From assembly GCF_020615385.1 (NCBI RefSeq), contig NZ_JAJAVB010000008.1:38556-102555 (forward strand): a stretch of DNA of 64,000 bases. Direction: 5' to 3'. The notes beneath the pieces were generated by a model. It was not told the origin of the DNA, made no database searches, and worked only from the letters and a program-made list of their open reading frames with translations. This document shows, piece after piece, positions 9,252 to 18,532 of the stretch; position 1 is the stretch's first letter; each line of letters opens with the position of its first letter. Both the position numbers and the translations under genes were made by a program. This DNA comes from Jiella soli. Its GTDB lineage: Bacteria > Pseudomonadota > Alphaproteobacteria > Rhizobiales > Rhizobiaceae.

Positions 9252-10156
9252 GGGCGGGCGGGGCCGGCCTTCGAACTGCGCGGGTCGCTGGCGTCATCGG
9301 CATCCCGGGGCGCATCCACCGGCGCGTAGCTCGTCTTCCTGGCCGTCGCCATCGCCCAGATCCCGACGAGCAGCATCGGGATGGACAGGACCATGCCCAT
9401 GGTCAGCCAGCCGCCATAGAGATAGCCGAGCTGGACGTCCGGCATGCGGAAGAACTCCACGAAGATGCGGGCGCAGCCATAGCAGAAGATGAACAGGCCG
9501 CCGGTGAAGCGCGGGCGCTTGAACATCTTGAAGCCGTGCGTGGCGATTCTCAGGATGATCCAGAGCAGGATGCCCTCGAGCGCCGCCTCGTAGAGCTGGC
9601 TGGGATGGCGCGGCAGCGGGCCGGCATCGGGAAACACCATCGCCCAGGGCACGGTCGAGGGCGCGCCCCACAGCTCGCCATTGATGAAATTGGCGATCCG
9701 CCCGAAGAATAGGCCGAAGGGGACCGCGGCCGAGACGACATCGACGAGGCTCCAGAGCGGCACCTTGCGGACCCTGCAGAAGATCAGGATGGCGACGGTG
9801 ACGCCGATCAGTCCGCCATGGAAGGACATGCCGCCCTCCCAGACCCGGAACACGGCGAGCGGATCGGCCGCATAGCGGGCGAAGTCGTAGAAGAAGACCG
9901 AGCCGAGCCGCCCGCCGAGCACGATGCCGAGGGTGACGTAGAGGATGAAGTCGTCGATATCGAGCTTGGTGATCGGCGAGACGCCCCCCGGCCAGAGCCG
10001 GGGATTGCCGGCGAGGTAACGGCCGTACAACCAGCCGCACAGGATCCCTGCGACATAGGCGAGACCGTACCAGCGCAGCTGGACGATGCCGAGGTCGAGA
10101 AAGACCGGATCGATCTGCGGATAGGCGAGCACGCCGAGTGTCGGAAGAGAAAGCAT
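9248..10156 (-). CDS. lgt: Prolipoprotein diacylglyceryl transferase
   Basis: Transfers diacylglycerol from phosphatidylglycerol to the lipobox Cys of prolipoproteins in the inner membrane, the first step of lipoprotein maturation. 302 residues with about seven membrane spans. The family signatures are clear: RWYGLAYVAG, the SFHGGLIG loop with catalytic His (about residue 110), and the Lgt signature GRIANFINGELWG followed by RHPSQLYEA. The C-terminal 20 residues are charged and cytoplasmic-like. It starts the operon containing the methyltransferase and pgeF. Confidence 0.96.
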   Translation of the reverse strand: MLSLPTLGVLAYPQIDPVFLDLGIVQLRWYGLAYVAGILCGWLYGRYLAGNPRLWPGGVSPITKLDIDDFILYVTLGIVLGGRLGSVFFYDFARYAADPLAVFRVWEGGMSFHGGLIGVTVAILIFCRVRKVPLWSLVDVVSAAVPFGLFFGRIANFINGELWGAPSTVPWAMVFPDAGPLPRHPSQLYEAALEGILLWIILRIATHGFKMFKRPRFTGGLFIFCYGCARIFVEFFRMPDVQLGYLYGGWLTMGMVLSIPMLLVGIWAMATARKTSYAPVDAPRDADDASDPRSSKAGPARP

Positions 10157-10350
10157 GGGTCCGCCGGGTTTGGATTGACGTCGAAAGACCGCGGCCAGCG
10201 AGCCGCCTAAAGGAGCGGCCGGACAGTGGCCTTATGGCCGAACAGGGTCAAGCTATTGCGACAGCCGGTCCTTTGCGCGCGCCGCCGCGCCATTGTCAAT
10301 TCGCCGGGCTCTCTCTACCTCAGGAGAAATCGCCACAATGGAGTGCCAAC

Positions 10351-10623
10351 ATGCCCAACCGAGCCCCCAACCGTATGCTCGACGAATTTGCGCGGATGAT
10401 GACCGACGCCGCGGGCGCGGCTCAGGGTGTGCGGCGCGAAATGGAGACGGTCTTCCGCGCCCAGGGCGAGCGCTTCCTCAACCAGCTCGATCTCGTCCAG
10501 CGCGAGGAATTCGACGCGGTGCGTGAGATGGCGATGAAGGCGCGCATGGAGAACGAAGCGCTGAAGAAGCGCATCGCGGACCTTGAAGCGAAGGTCGCCG
10601 GCGGCGCCTCCGACCCCGCCTGA
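10351..10623 (+). CDS. ubiK: Ubiquinone biosynthesis accessory factor UbiK family (YqiC/BMFP)
   Basis: A 90-residue helical protein of the UbiK/BMFP family, which assists the Ubi enzyme complex in aerobic ubiquinone synthesis. The N-terminal half is amphipathic (MLDEFARMMTDAAGAAQGVRREME) and the C-terminal half is a coiled coil (REEFDAVREMAMKARMENEALKKRIADLEAKV) used for trimerisation. I start at ATG 10351, with GGAG eight bases upstream. An out-of-frame ATG lies at 10338. It diverges from lgt across 194 bases that hold both promoters. Confidence 0.85.
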   Translation: MPNRAPNRMLDEFARMMTDAAGAAQGVRREMETVFRAQGERFLNQLDLVQREEFDAVREMAMKARMENEALKKRIADLEAKVAGGASDPA

Positions 10624-10904
10624 GGCCTTATCCACAGGACGTCAACAGATTTTCCGCGGACCTTCGGCAAAGCTTTTCTGGACGAAACGCCTTTCGCCAG
10701 AGTCGCTTATGCAGGTGGCCGACACTCGCCATGCGCGTGCCGAATGGTTCTCAACATGAAAATAAGGTTAACGCCCTTAGCCTGAAGACTCCCCGTCTGT
10801 ATGCTGATTCATAAGGGTGATTCGTCGTTGGCGGCGATCCTCATCCAACAAGGGGCGAGCGTCGCGGCGGACGATCGCCCCGAATAATCGCAACGGGGAT
10901 CTAG

Positions 10905-11405
10905 ATGATTTTGGAAGAGCTTTCCGCACTGCGGCAGTCGCATCCGGTGGATGTGATCGAATGGGTGGCGGCATCGCGGGAATGGGCGTTCGAGCGCTCC
11001 TGCGAGGACGAGATCGCGGTAGCGGTTGCCGGGGTCTGGGCGGACTATTCGGTCTCCTTTTCCTGGCTCGACGAGATCGAGGCGCTGCATATCGGCTGCG
11101 CCTTCGACCTGAAGGTGCCGCAGCATCGGCGGAGCGAAATCCTGGCGCTGATCGCAGCGATCAACGAGAAGCTCGTCATCGGTCATTTCGACCATTGGGA
11201 AAAGCAGGGCGCTGTCATGTTCCGGCACGCGCTGCTCCTGTCCGGCGGCGCCGAGGCGACCGGCCAGCAGGCGGAGCGGATGCTGGTGTCTGCTCTGGAG
11301 AGCTGCGAGCGCTTCTATCAGGCCTTCCAGTTCGTGATATGGGCCGACAAGAGCGCCGAAGATGCGCTAGCCTGCACGCTGTTCGAGACGGTCGGCGAGG
11401 CGTGA
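10905..11405 (+). CDS. YbjN domain-containing protein
   Basis: 166 residues with the YbjN/DUF1790 fold, related to type III secretion chaperones. Typical motifs are the VSFSWLDEIEALHIGCAFDLKVP and the C-terminal FYQAFQFVIWADKSAEDALACTLFETVGEA. In Caulobacter and other alphaproteobacteria the gene directly precedes proC. Here its stop (11403-11405) is two bases before the proC ATG at 11408, so the two are translated together. The molecular role is not established; enteric YbjN affects motility and stress, but transfer of that role is inference. Confidence 0.85.
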   Translation: MILEELSALRQSHPVDVIEWVAASREWAFERSCEDEIAVAVAGVWADYSVSFSWLDEIEALHIGCAFDLKVPQHRRSEILALIAAINEKLVIGHFDHWEKQGAVMFRHALLLSGGAEATGQQAERMLVSALESCERFYQAFQFVIWADKSAEDALACTLFETVGEA

Positions 11406-11407
11406 TC

Positions 11408-12217
11408 ATGGCGGATGTCGGGACGATCCTGCTCCTCGGGGGCGGCAATATGGGCACGGCCCTGCTCGGAGGCTGGCTGGAGTCGGGCCTTCGGCCGGAA
11501 AGCGTGCTGGTCGTCGATCCGACGGTCGGGGACGCGCTCCGCCCGCTTCTCGCCAGAGGAGTCCGGCATGCCGAAGCGATTCCGGCGGAGACGTTCGATA
11601 TCGCCGTCCTGGCGGTGAAGCCGCAGATGATGGATGCGGCCCTGCCGCCCCTGAAGAATGCGCTGAAGCCCCAAAGCTTGGCGATCTCGATCGCGGCCGG
11701 CACGACGGTCGGACTGATCGAGCGGCATCTCGGCGAGCGGCCGGTGGTTCGGGCGATGCCCAACACGCCGGCGCTGATCGGTCGCGGCATCACCGGCGCC
11801 TATGCCAACACCCGCGTCGCCGACGAGGGACGCGGGACCGCGGACCAGCTCCTGTCGGCCAGCGGCCCGGTCGAATGGGTCGAGACGGAGGCGCTGATCG
11901 ACGCCGTCACCGGCGTTTCCGGCAGCGGCCCCGCCTATGTCTTCTATCTCGCCGAATGCCTGGCCAAGGCGGGCGAAGCGGCGGGCCTCCCGGCGCACCT
12001 TGCCATGCGGCTTGCCCGGCATACGGTGGCCGGGGCGGGCGAACTGATGATCCGATCCGAGGAGACGCCCGCCAAACTCCGCAAGAACGTCACGTCGCCG
12101 AACGGCACCACCCAGGCCGCGCTCGACGTTCTGATGGCCGAGGACGGGCTGGCGCCGCTGATGAGCCGCGCGGTGGCGGCGGCGCGGGACCGGGCCGAGG
12201 AACTGGCCAAGGGCTAG
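11408..12217 (+). CDS. proC: Pyrroline-5-carboxylate reductase
   Basis: Last step of proline synthesis: NAD(P)H reduction of pyrroline-5-carboxylate. 269 residues. The Rossmann loop is ILLLGGGNMGTALLGGWL at the N-terminus; VKPQMM, RAMPNTPALIGRG and the dimer/substrate motif VTGVSGSGPAYVFYLAECL are all present, as is the C-terminal NVTSPNGTTQAALDVL. I start at ATG 11408 (a GTG at 11402 is also in frame). A much longer frame opens at 10817, but that region is the ybjN-like gene in another frame. Confidence 0.97.
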   Translation: MADVGTILLLGGGNMGTALLGGWLESGLRPESVLVVDPTVGDALRPLLARGVRHAEAIPAETFDIAVLAVKPQMMDAALPPLKNALKPQSLAISIAAGTTVGLIERHLGERPVVRAMPNTPALIGRGITGAYANTRVADEGRGTADQLLSASGPVEWVETEALIDAVTGVSGSGPAYVFYLAECLAKAGEAAGLPAHLAMRLARHTVAGAGELMIRSEETPAKLRKNVTSPNGTTQAALDVLMAEDGLAPLMSRAVAAARDRAEELAKG

Positions 12218-12334
12218 GACACACTGGCCGCCTCTTGCGGTCGGCCGGATCATCCGGCAGGACCCGGATCCGAACGCAGAATTGTCCGGGCGGCACGGCG
12301 ACAGGCTGCGGCCGCCCACCGGGAGAGACTTGGC

Positions 12335-12694
12335 ATGGCTTCGCATGACGAACGGGCGCCGGAAATCGGCTTCGACGACTTCCTGAAGGTCGACATCCGC
12401 GTCGGCACGATCGTCGAGGCTGCGCCCTTTCCCGAAGCGCGCAAGCCGGCGATCCGGCTGGTCATCGATTTTGGCGAGGAGATCGGCCGCAAGAAGTCCT
12501 CGGCCCAGATCACAGTGCACTACGAGCCCGAGGACCTCGTCGGCCGGCAGGTGATCGCTGTCGTCAACTTCCCGCCGCGCCAGATCGGTCCGATGCGCTC
12601 GGAAGTGCTGACGCTCGGCGTGCCGGACGAGGCGGGCGAGGTCGTGTTGCTGGGGCCGGGCCACACTGTTCCCAACGGCGGCCGGATGTTCTGA
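12335..12694 (+). CDS. tRNA-binding domain protein, CsaA-like
   Basis: 119 residues forming a single EMAP/CsaA-type OB fold, which binds tRNA as a dimer; Bacillus CsaA was also described as an export chaperone. Motifs: FLKVDIRVGTIVEAAPFPEARKPAI, then IGRKKSSAQIT and VNFPPRQIGPMRSEVLTLG, the family core. A GGGAGAG ribosome site precedes ATG 12335. It is 117 bases downstream of proC on the same strand and could be cotranscribed. The cellular role is not certain. Confidence 0.88.
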   Translation: MASHDERAPEIGFDDFLKVDIRVGTIVEAAPFPEARKPAIRLVIDFGEEIGRKKSSAQITVHYEPEDLVGRQVIAVVNFPPRQIGPMRSEVLTLGVPDEAGEVVLLGPGHTVPNGGRMF

Positions 12695-12896
12695 GCGCAC
12701 CTGCGCGGAACCACCAAGACGTCGTCGCGGATTCGCACGCGAATTGCAGCGTAAAATTGGCGGAAACCCGGAAAATTAACCGAAGATTCATTGCCTGACT
12801 GAAAGATCGTCTTGCGAACGATCGGTCCGGGATCATCCTCGAATGGCCGAGGATCGGCGCCCGCTTCGCCCGCAGCCGACGTGGGAGTTGCAAGCG

Positions 12897-14111
12897 ATGA
12901 ACGTGAACGCCTATTCCGCCGGATCATTGTCCGACCAGGCGGCGCTGGTGCTGATCACTGATCCGAACGCGTATGGTTCTCGGGGAGCCACGGGCGAAGA
13001 CGGAACGAGCGCGGGAATTTCGACAAGTTCCTTCGATGCCACCCAGTCGCAGGCGCAAAAGGCGATCGCCGCGATCGTTGCCATCGTCATGCAGGGCAAT
13101 GGCGATACCTCTGTTTCCGTCACGTCCGAAGAGGGAAGCGTGTCGGTGACCACGGGCGAAGGCAATGACGACATCGACGTTCGGGCCGAGACCGCGCGCA
13201 AGATCTATTCCGGCGACGGGAACGATCTGATCAATATCGTCACCCGGGGCGGCTATAGCTATGACGGCGAGGGGCGGATGGCGGACGCCGTGGCGCGTGT
13301 CCAGGCGGGCGCCGGCGACGACCGGGTCGCCATCGACAGCCACGGCACGGTGGATTTCGTCTCCGGAGGCGCGGGTAATGACGCTCTGACCATCGCCAGC
13401 GGCATCGAAGAAGATGCGGATTCCAACCTGTTTCTCGGCGTGACGCGCGTTGACGGCGACGACGGCGACGACATCATCGCCATCTCGTCCAAGGCGGGCG
13501 TGTTCGCGGTCTCCGGCGGCACCGGAAATGACGAGATCCGCATTGCGTCACAGGGTATCGTCGCGGGGGTCGAAGGGGGCAGCGGCGATGACGACATCAC
13601 CATCGCAGGTTCGGCCGCCGGAATCCGGGGCGGCGCCGGCAACGACGTCATCCGGGTGATCGGCTCGCCCCAGTTCGTCGATGGCGGCGCCGGCAACGAC
13701 CATATCGTCTTCCAGGGCAACGACCGCACCGCCTCCTCGGTCATCTTCGGACAAGGAGACGACCTCGTCGAGACGGACGGCGCCCTGGTCATCAAGGGCT
13801 TGATGGGCGGCGATGCGGCATCCCCGACCAATGTGAGCTTCGCCCGGATTTCGGCCGACACGCTGGTGATCGGCGTCGAAGGCCGCGACGATACCATGAC
13901 CGTCCACCTGACCGGCGCGATGGCCGCGGCCGACAAGCTGGAATTCGAACTGGATTCCGGCGGCGGCCTGCTCATCCGCCAGGCCGGCAGCACGATCGGC
14001 TCGAACCTCGTCAAGCAGTTCTCGGTCAATGCCTCGTCCGGCACAATCTCGGAGAATCCCGTGACACGCAGGGTCCTCGACATGCCGGACACCATCGCCG
14101 TCAATCGATAG
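12897..14111 (+). CDS. RTX-like calcium-binding repeat protein
   Basis: 404 residues. There is no classical signal peptide. From about residue 75 to 300 it contains a series of degenerate Gly/Asp repeats of the hemolysin type (GGAGND, GGTGND, GGSGDD, GGAGND, GQGDD), each followed by alternating hydrophobic residues, as in parallel beta-roll proteins that bind calcium after type I secretion. The final ~100 residues are not repetitive and may hold a C-terminal secretion signal. No type I secretion genes are nearby. I start at ATG 12897 with GGGAG ten bases upstream; the frame is open from 12843. Confidence 0.7.
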   Translation: MNVNAYSAGSLSDQAALVLITDPNAYGSRGATGEDGTSAGISTSSFDATQSQAQKAIAAIVAIVMQGNGDTSVSVTSEEGSVSVTTGEGNDDIDVRAETARKIYSGDGNDLINIVTRGGYSYDGEGRMADAVARVQAGAGDDRVAIDSHGTVDFVSGGAGNDALTIASGIEEDADSNLFLGVTRVDGDDGDDIIAISSKAGVFAVSGGTGNDEIRIASQGIVAGVEGGSGDDDITIAGSAAGIRGGAGNDVIRVIGSPQFVDGGAGNDHIVFQGNDRTASSVIFGQGDDLVETDGALVIKGLMGGDAASPTNVSFARISADTLVIGVEGRDDTMTVHLTGAMAAADKLEFELDSGGGLLIRQAGSTIGSNLVKQFSVNASSGTISENPVTRRVLDMPDTIAVNR

Positions 14112-14393
14112 CCGGCCGCGAAACAGCGAGGGGAGGCCGACCCCGCGAGGGGCAGGCGGAGGACGCGTCATCACTCCGCCTGCCGGACCTGGCGTGATTG
14201 CGCCATCGTGGACGCCCGGGACGGATGGGGACGGCTCGGGGCCGGGCAGCGGGTATCGCACGCGGCCGATTCCGAGCGGGCGGTGATCGCGGCCGGCGAG
14301 TCGCCGTCTTCCTGCTTTCGCGCGAAGTCTCCGGTGACGAGCCGTCATCGGCATTCGCAGGCGCTGAACCGCCAGTTCAAGCTTGGCCTTCGG

Positions 14394-14500
14394 CTAGAGC
14401 ATCGGGCGACGAATCGGCATGGCTCGATGCTCTCGATCTCCTTGGTGGCGCGCCGGGTGGCCGAAAAACCGGTTTCCACTTTTTCGCCCGGCGCTCCAGG
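14394..14500. repeat. Rhizobiales-style intergenic inverted repeat remnant
   Basis: CTAGAGCATCGGGCGA at 14394-14409 is partly complementary to TCGCCCGGCGCTC at 14484-14496, enclosing an AAAAACCGGTTTCC core. This resembles the short intergenic repeat scattered in Rhizobiales genomes whose core is AACCGGTTTCCACTTTT (from memory). A 15-of-16 match to the left arm occurs again at 63945-63960. The rest of the gene-free stretch 14112-14571 shows no gene. Confidence 0.55.
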
Positions 14501-14571
14501 AGCGGACTGGCAGTTCCCCACCCATCAGCGACGCGCGCTCTCGGACCCCATCCGTCCCGTCCCGGTTCAGC

Positions 14572-16038
14572 TCACCCCGGCACCCGGATCAGCGCCCTGA
14601 GGCCCCCAAGCTTGCTGTCCGACAGGAGGATGTCGCCGCCATGGGCCCGGGCGATGTCGCGGGCGATCGCCAAGCCGAGGCCGGTGCCGCCGGAATCGAT
14701 GTTGCGGGCGGGGTCCAGCCGCACGAAGGGCTTGAAGACCTCCTCGCGCTTGTCCGCTGCGATGCCCGGACCGTCGTCCTCGACCGCGATCGTCAGCCAG
14801 CGGCCTTCGTGGTTGGCCGAGACCTTGACCCTCTCGCCGTGGCGCATGGCGTTGGCGACGAGGTTGGTGATCATCCGGGAGAAGGCGTCGGGCCGCACCG
14901 TGATGCGGGGATCGCCGACGATATCGGTGGTCAGGCGCTTGCCCTTCCTCTCGGCCTCGCTGCGGAACTTCTGCAGGAGCGTTTCGAGGTCGAGTTCGCC
15001 GACTTCCTCGCCGGCCTCGCCCTTGGCGAAGGCGAGATAGCCTTCGAGCATGCGCTGCATCTCGTCGATGTCGGAGTTTAGTTCGTCCTGGTCCTCGCCC
15101 TCGGGAAGCAGAGCGAGCTGAAGGCGAAAGCGCGTGAGCACCGTGCGCAGATCGTGGCTGACGCCGTTCAGCATCTGCGTGCGCTGCTCGATCTGCCGCT
15201 CGATGCGGTCGCGCATCTGGATGAAGGCGAGGGAGGCGCGGCGGACCTCGGACGCACCGCGCGGCCGGAACTCGGACGGCATCGGCTGGCCGCGGCCGAA
15301 GCCCTCGGCCGCGGCGGCGAGCGCCTGGATCGGCCGGATCTGGTTGCGCAGGAAGAGGACGGCGATGATCAGGAGGACGAGCGAGGTCGAGACCATCCAC
15401 ACCAGGAAGATATGGGTGTTGGACGCATAGGCCGAGTTGCGGGGGGCGAACACGCGCAGGACGCCGTCGTCGAGCTGGATGCGGATTTCCACGATCCGCG
15501 AATTGCCGACCGTGTCGATCCAGAACGGCCGGCCGATTTGATCCTTGATCTCGTCGCTCAAGATGCCGTCGAGAATGCTGAAGAAGGGCTTCGGAGCCGG
15601 GGCCGGAAGCGGGGTCGGCGGCAGCAGCGCGACGTTGAGATCGAGCCGCTCGCGGGCGATGTCGATGATCCGGTCGAGTTCCTGCGGGCCGCGACGGTCC
15701 TGGACGAGATCGGTGACGGCGGCGACGTCCTGGATCACCGCCTTCGACAGGCGCTGGGTGACAAGCTGCCAGTGCCGCTCCATGAAGACGACGGTGACGA
15801 CGCATTGCAGGAGCACCATCGGCGCGATGATGATGATCAGCGACCGGGCATAGAGGCCCTTCGGCATGAAGCGCTGGACGAAGCGCGGAACCGGGCGGAG
15901 CGGCCCGCGCCAGATGTCGATCTTCGGCAAGGACCACCCGCCCCGGCGCCCGGGGAGGCGAAGCCTCAGGCGCTTGCGCCAGGCCTGCCCGGCCGGCCGC
16001 TCCGGGCGATGGCGGATGATGCGCTCCAGGATGGTCAC
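14572..16038 (-). CDS. EnvZ-like sensor histidine kinase
   Basis: Membrane sensor kinase partnered with the response regulator encoded just upstream. From GTG 16038 it has 488 residues. Two membrane segments (about 65-86 and 209-231) flank a periplasmic domain of ~120 residues; then HAMP (about 232-285), the dimerisation/phosphorylation helix with GVSHDLRT (His about 295) and the ATPase domain with NLVANAMRH, DDGPGI and GTGLGLAI. The GTG gives a 17-base gap to the regulator; an upstream start at 16104 would overlap it by about 50 bases. The signal sensed is unknown. Confidence 0.88.
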   Translation of the reverse strand: MTILERIIRHRPERPAGQAWRKRLRLRLPGRRGGWSLPKIDIWRGPLRPVPRFVQRFMPKGLYARSLIIIIAPMVLLQCVVTVVFMERHWQLVTQRLSKAVIQDVAAVTDLVQDRRGPQELDRIIDIARERLDLNVALLPPTPLPAPAPKPFFSILDGILSDEIKDQIGRPFWIDTVGNSRIVEIRIQLDDGVLRVFAPRNSAYASNTHIFLVWMVSTSLVLLIIAVLFLRNQIRPIQALAAAAEGFGRGQPMPSEFRPRGASEVRRASLAFIQMRDRIERQIEQRTQMLNGVSHDLRTVLTRFRLQLALLPEGEDQDELNSDIDEMQRMLEGYLAFAKGEAGEEVGELDLETLLQKFRSEAERKGKRLTTDIVGDPRITVRPDAFSRMITNLVANAMRHGERVKVSANHEGRWLTIAVEDDGPGIAADKREEVFKPFVRLDPARNIDSGGTGLGLAIARDIARAHGGDILLSDSKLGGLRALIRVPG

Positions 16039-16055
16039 GGGACCCTGTGTCCCGC

Positions 16056-16781
16056 TCAATCGGTGTTCAGGCGGTAGCCGATGCCGCGGACCGTCTGCAG
16101 CCACAGGGGATTGGCCGGGTCGCTCTCGATCTTGCGCCGCAGCCGGTTGATCTGGACGTCGACCGTGCGCTCACCGACCTCGCTCTCGTCGCCGAGAAGG
16201 TCCTGGCGCGGGATGGTCTCGCCGGGCTTGGCCGCAAACTGGCTCATGATCTCCTGCTCGCGCTCGGTCAGGCGGATCACCTCCTGACCGCGTTTCAGCT
16301 CCCGGCGCGACAGGAAGAAGGTGAACGGGCCGAAGCGGATATGTTCGAGCTTCTGGACCGGAGCCGGGGTTCCGCGCCTGAGGATGTTGTTGACGCGCAG
16401 GAGAAGCTCGCGCGGATCGAAGGGCTTCGACAGATAGTCGTCGGCGCCGGCCTCCAGGCCCTCGATCCTATGCTCGGTCTCCGAGCGCGCGGTCAGCATC
16501 AAGACCGGCGCATCCCGCGTCTTGCGCATGGACCGGACGAGGTCGATGCCGTTCTCGCCGGGCATCATGACGTCGACGACGACGAGGTCGAAGTCGAGTC
16601 CTCCGAGGATCCGCCGTGCCTCCATCGCATCGGCCGCGACGGAGACGCGGAAGCGCTTCTCGACCAGGAAGCGCGAGAGCAGGGATCGGATGCGCCGGTC
16701 GTCGTCGACGATCAGGATGTGCGGCGCGTCGTCCTCGAGAAGGGGAGGCGTCGAGGGGGTGGCCGAGACGACGTCGGTCAT
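16056..16781 (-). CDS. OmpR/PetR-family response regulator
   Basis: 241 residues from ATG 16781. The receiver domain (about 20-135) carries the acidic pocket in ILIVDDDRRIRSLL, the phospho-acceptor Asp70 in LVVVDVMMPGENGID, and the Lys in YLSKPFDPREL. The C-terminal winged-helix domain has LTEREQEIM and RTVDVQINRLRRKIE with GIGYRL. The preceding MarR-type gene and its four-base overlap (ATGA at 16778-16781) match the petP-petR arrangement described in Rhodobacter capsulatus, where PetR affects cytochrome bc1 gene expression. The target here is not known. Confidence 0.92.
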   Translation of the reverse strand: MTDVVSATPSTPPLLEDDAPHILIVDDDRRIRSLLSRFLVEKRFRVSVAADAMEARRILGGLDFDLVVVDVMMPGENGIDLVRSMRKTRDAPVLMLTARSETEHRIEGLEAGADDYLSKPFDPRELLLRVNNILRRGTPAPVQKLEHIRFGPFTFFLSRRELKRGQEVIRLTEREQEIMSQFAAKPGETIPRQDLLGDESEVGERTVDVQINRLRRKIESDPANPLWLQTVRGIGYRLNTD

Positions 16782-17344
16782 GTCGGGTCTTTCCAATTGA
16801 TCTCTTTCCTGGCGAACCAGTCCTGGGCCGCACGCCGGTCGGAGGCCATGCGGCCGAGGAAGGCGCCGACTTGCCTGACGTCGAGCGGCGGCGTCATCTG
16901 CAGCGCCGCATCGATTCGCCGGACCTGCGCGCGCGACAGTTCGAGCGTCAGTTCGCGGCCTTTTCGCGTCGGATAGAGGCGGCGCTGCCGGCGGTCCTCG
17001 TCGCCGGGCAGCTGATGGATGAAACCCTCGTCGATCAGCTGGCGCAGCACGCGCGACAGCGACTGCTTGGTGATCTGCAGGAGGTCGAGCAGGTCGGCGA
17101 TCGTCATGCCGGGGGCGCGGTTGACGAAATGCAGGATCCGGTGATGGGCCCGTCCGAAGCCGTATTCCGCCAGAATCTCGTCCGCATCGCCGGTGAACTC
17201 GCGATAGGCGAAGAAGAAGAGTTCGATGATCCGGAAATCGACCGTGCCGAGCGTCGGCAGCGGTTCATCCACGATTTCGGCGCGGTCCACCCGCAGCATG
17301 TCGTCGGAGGTCAGGGCATCATCCATAAAATAGGTCAGCACCAT
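16778..17344 (-). CDS. MarR-family transcriptional regulator (PetP-like)
   Basis: 188 residues with the MarR winged helix: MTIADLLDLLQITKQSLSRVLRQLIDEGFI forms the helix-turn-helix and DRRQRRLYPTRKGRELTLEL the wing. First gene of the MarR/response regulator/kinase operon. The start is either ATG 17344 or ATG 17326. It diverges from ilvE; the 189 bases between them contain the promoters of both and an AT-rich stretch (17349-17372) where the regulator may bind. Whether it controls ilvE, the operon or both cannot be read from sequence. Confidence 0.88.
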   Translation of the reverse strand: MVLTYFMDDALTSDDMLRVDRAEIVDEPLPTLGTVDFRIIELFFFAYREFTGDADEILAEYGFGRAHHRILHFVNRAPGMTIADLLDLLQITKQSLSRVLRQLIDEGFIHQLPGDEDRRQRRLYPTRKGRELTLELSRAQVRRIDAALQMTPPLDVRQVGAFLGRMASDRRAAQDWFARKEINWKDPT

Positions 17345-17533
17345 TGACGTAATTGGCTTCTATTGTTACACGCAGTGGAGAAGCTGGGAACAGCCGTAGA
17401 GCTGTCGTCCGCTTCGCTGCGATGGAGACGACCGGAGAGGTCCGCGCTTTCGAGCCGAACCCCGTCTCGGCTGCCAGGCCATGGCATACAATCATCATAG
17501 GGAGAACGCCCGGAAAAAGGCGTTGCGAACATC

Positions 17534-18424
17534 ATGAGCGCGGTTCCATTCGATCAACTCGACGGCGAAATCTGGTACAATGGCGAGTTCCTGCCGTGGA
17601 AGGACGCCAAGATCCACGTCCTCACGCACGGCCTGCATTATGCCAGCGCCGTCTTCGAAGGCGAGCGGGCCTATGGGGGCACGGTGTTCAAGCTGCGCGA
17701 GCACACCGAGCGGCTGATCGAGTCCGGCCGGATCCTCGGCTTTAGGGTGCCCTACACCGCGGACGAGATCGACGCGGCGACCGAGGAACTCCTGGAGCGC
17801 CAGGGCTTCACCGACGCCTATGTCCGGCCGATCGCCTTCCGCGGCTCGGAGATGATGGGCGTCTCGGCGCAGAAGAACCGGATCAACGTCGCCATCGCGA
17901 TCTGGCAGTGGCCGAGCTATTTCGATCCCGAGCAGAAGATGAAGGGCATAAGGCTCGACCTCGCCGAATACCGCCGGCCGGACCCGAAGACCGCGCCGTC
18001 GAAATCCAAGGCCGCCGGCCTCTACATGATCTGCACGATCTCCAAGCATGCCGCCGAGGAGAAGGGCTATGCCGACGCGCTGATGCTCGACTGGCGCGGC
18101 CAGGTGGCCGAGGCAACCGGCGCCAACGTCTTCTTCGTCAAGGACGGCGTCCTTCACACGCCGAAGGCGGACTGCTTCCTCGACGGCATCACGAGGCGCA
18201 CGGTGATCGATCTCGCGAAACGCCGCGGCATCGAGGTCGTCGAGCGGGCGATCATGCCGGAGGAACTGTCCGGCTTCTCCGAATGCTTCCTCACCGGCAC
18301 GGCCGCCGAGGTGACCCCGGTCTCCGAGATCGCCGACTGGCGCTTCACCCCCGGCGAGATCTCGCAGCGCCTCGTCGAGGACTATGCGCGAGAAGTCCAG
18401 CCGAAGCGCATGGCTGCGGAGTAG
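17534..18424 (+). CDS. ilvE: Branched-chain amino acid aminotransferase
   Basis: PLP-dependent fold-type IV transaminase making Leu, Ile and Val from their keto acids with glutamate. 296 residues. The N-terminal HVLTHGLHYASAVFEGERAY, the PLP Lys at about 159 in SKSKAAGLYM, EATGANVFFVKDG and LTGTAAEVTPV are all family signatures. It has its own promoter region, shared back-to-back with the marR-like gene. No other ilv or leu gene is nearby. Confidence 0.95.
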   Translation: MSAVPFDQLDGEIWYNGEFLPWKDAKIHVLTHGLHYASAVFEGERAYGGTVFKLREHTERLIESGRILGFRVPYTADEIDAATEELLERQGFTDAYVRPIAFRGSEMMGVSAQKNRINVAIAIWQWPSYFDPEQKMKGIRLDLAEYRRPDPKTAPSKSKAAGLYMICTISKHAAEEKGYADALMLDWRGQVAEATGANVFFVKDGVLHTPKADCFLDGITRRTVIDLAKRRGIEVVERAIMPEELSGFSECFLTGTAAEVTPVSEIADWRFTPGEISQRLVEDYAREVQPKRMAAE

Positions 18425-18532
18425 GGGGGCGAGCCGCAGTCTCTCTTCACCGAATGAAACGGGCGTCGTCCGAAGGGGCGGCGCCCGCTCTCATTGCCGC
18501 GGGGAAACGCATCATCCGGTTGCCGCGCGGTC

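Noticed and set aside
10817..11407. Upstream extension of proC to 466 residues
   Set aside because: The region encodes the YbjN-like protein in another frame and the ProC family starts at 11408.
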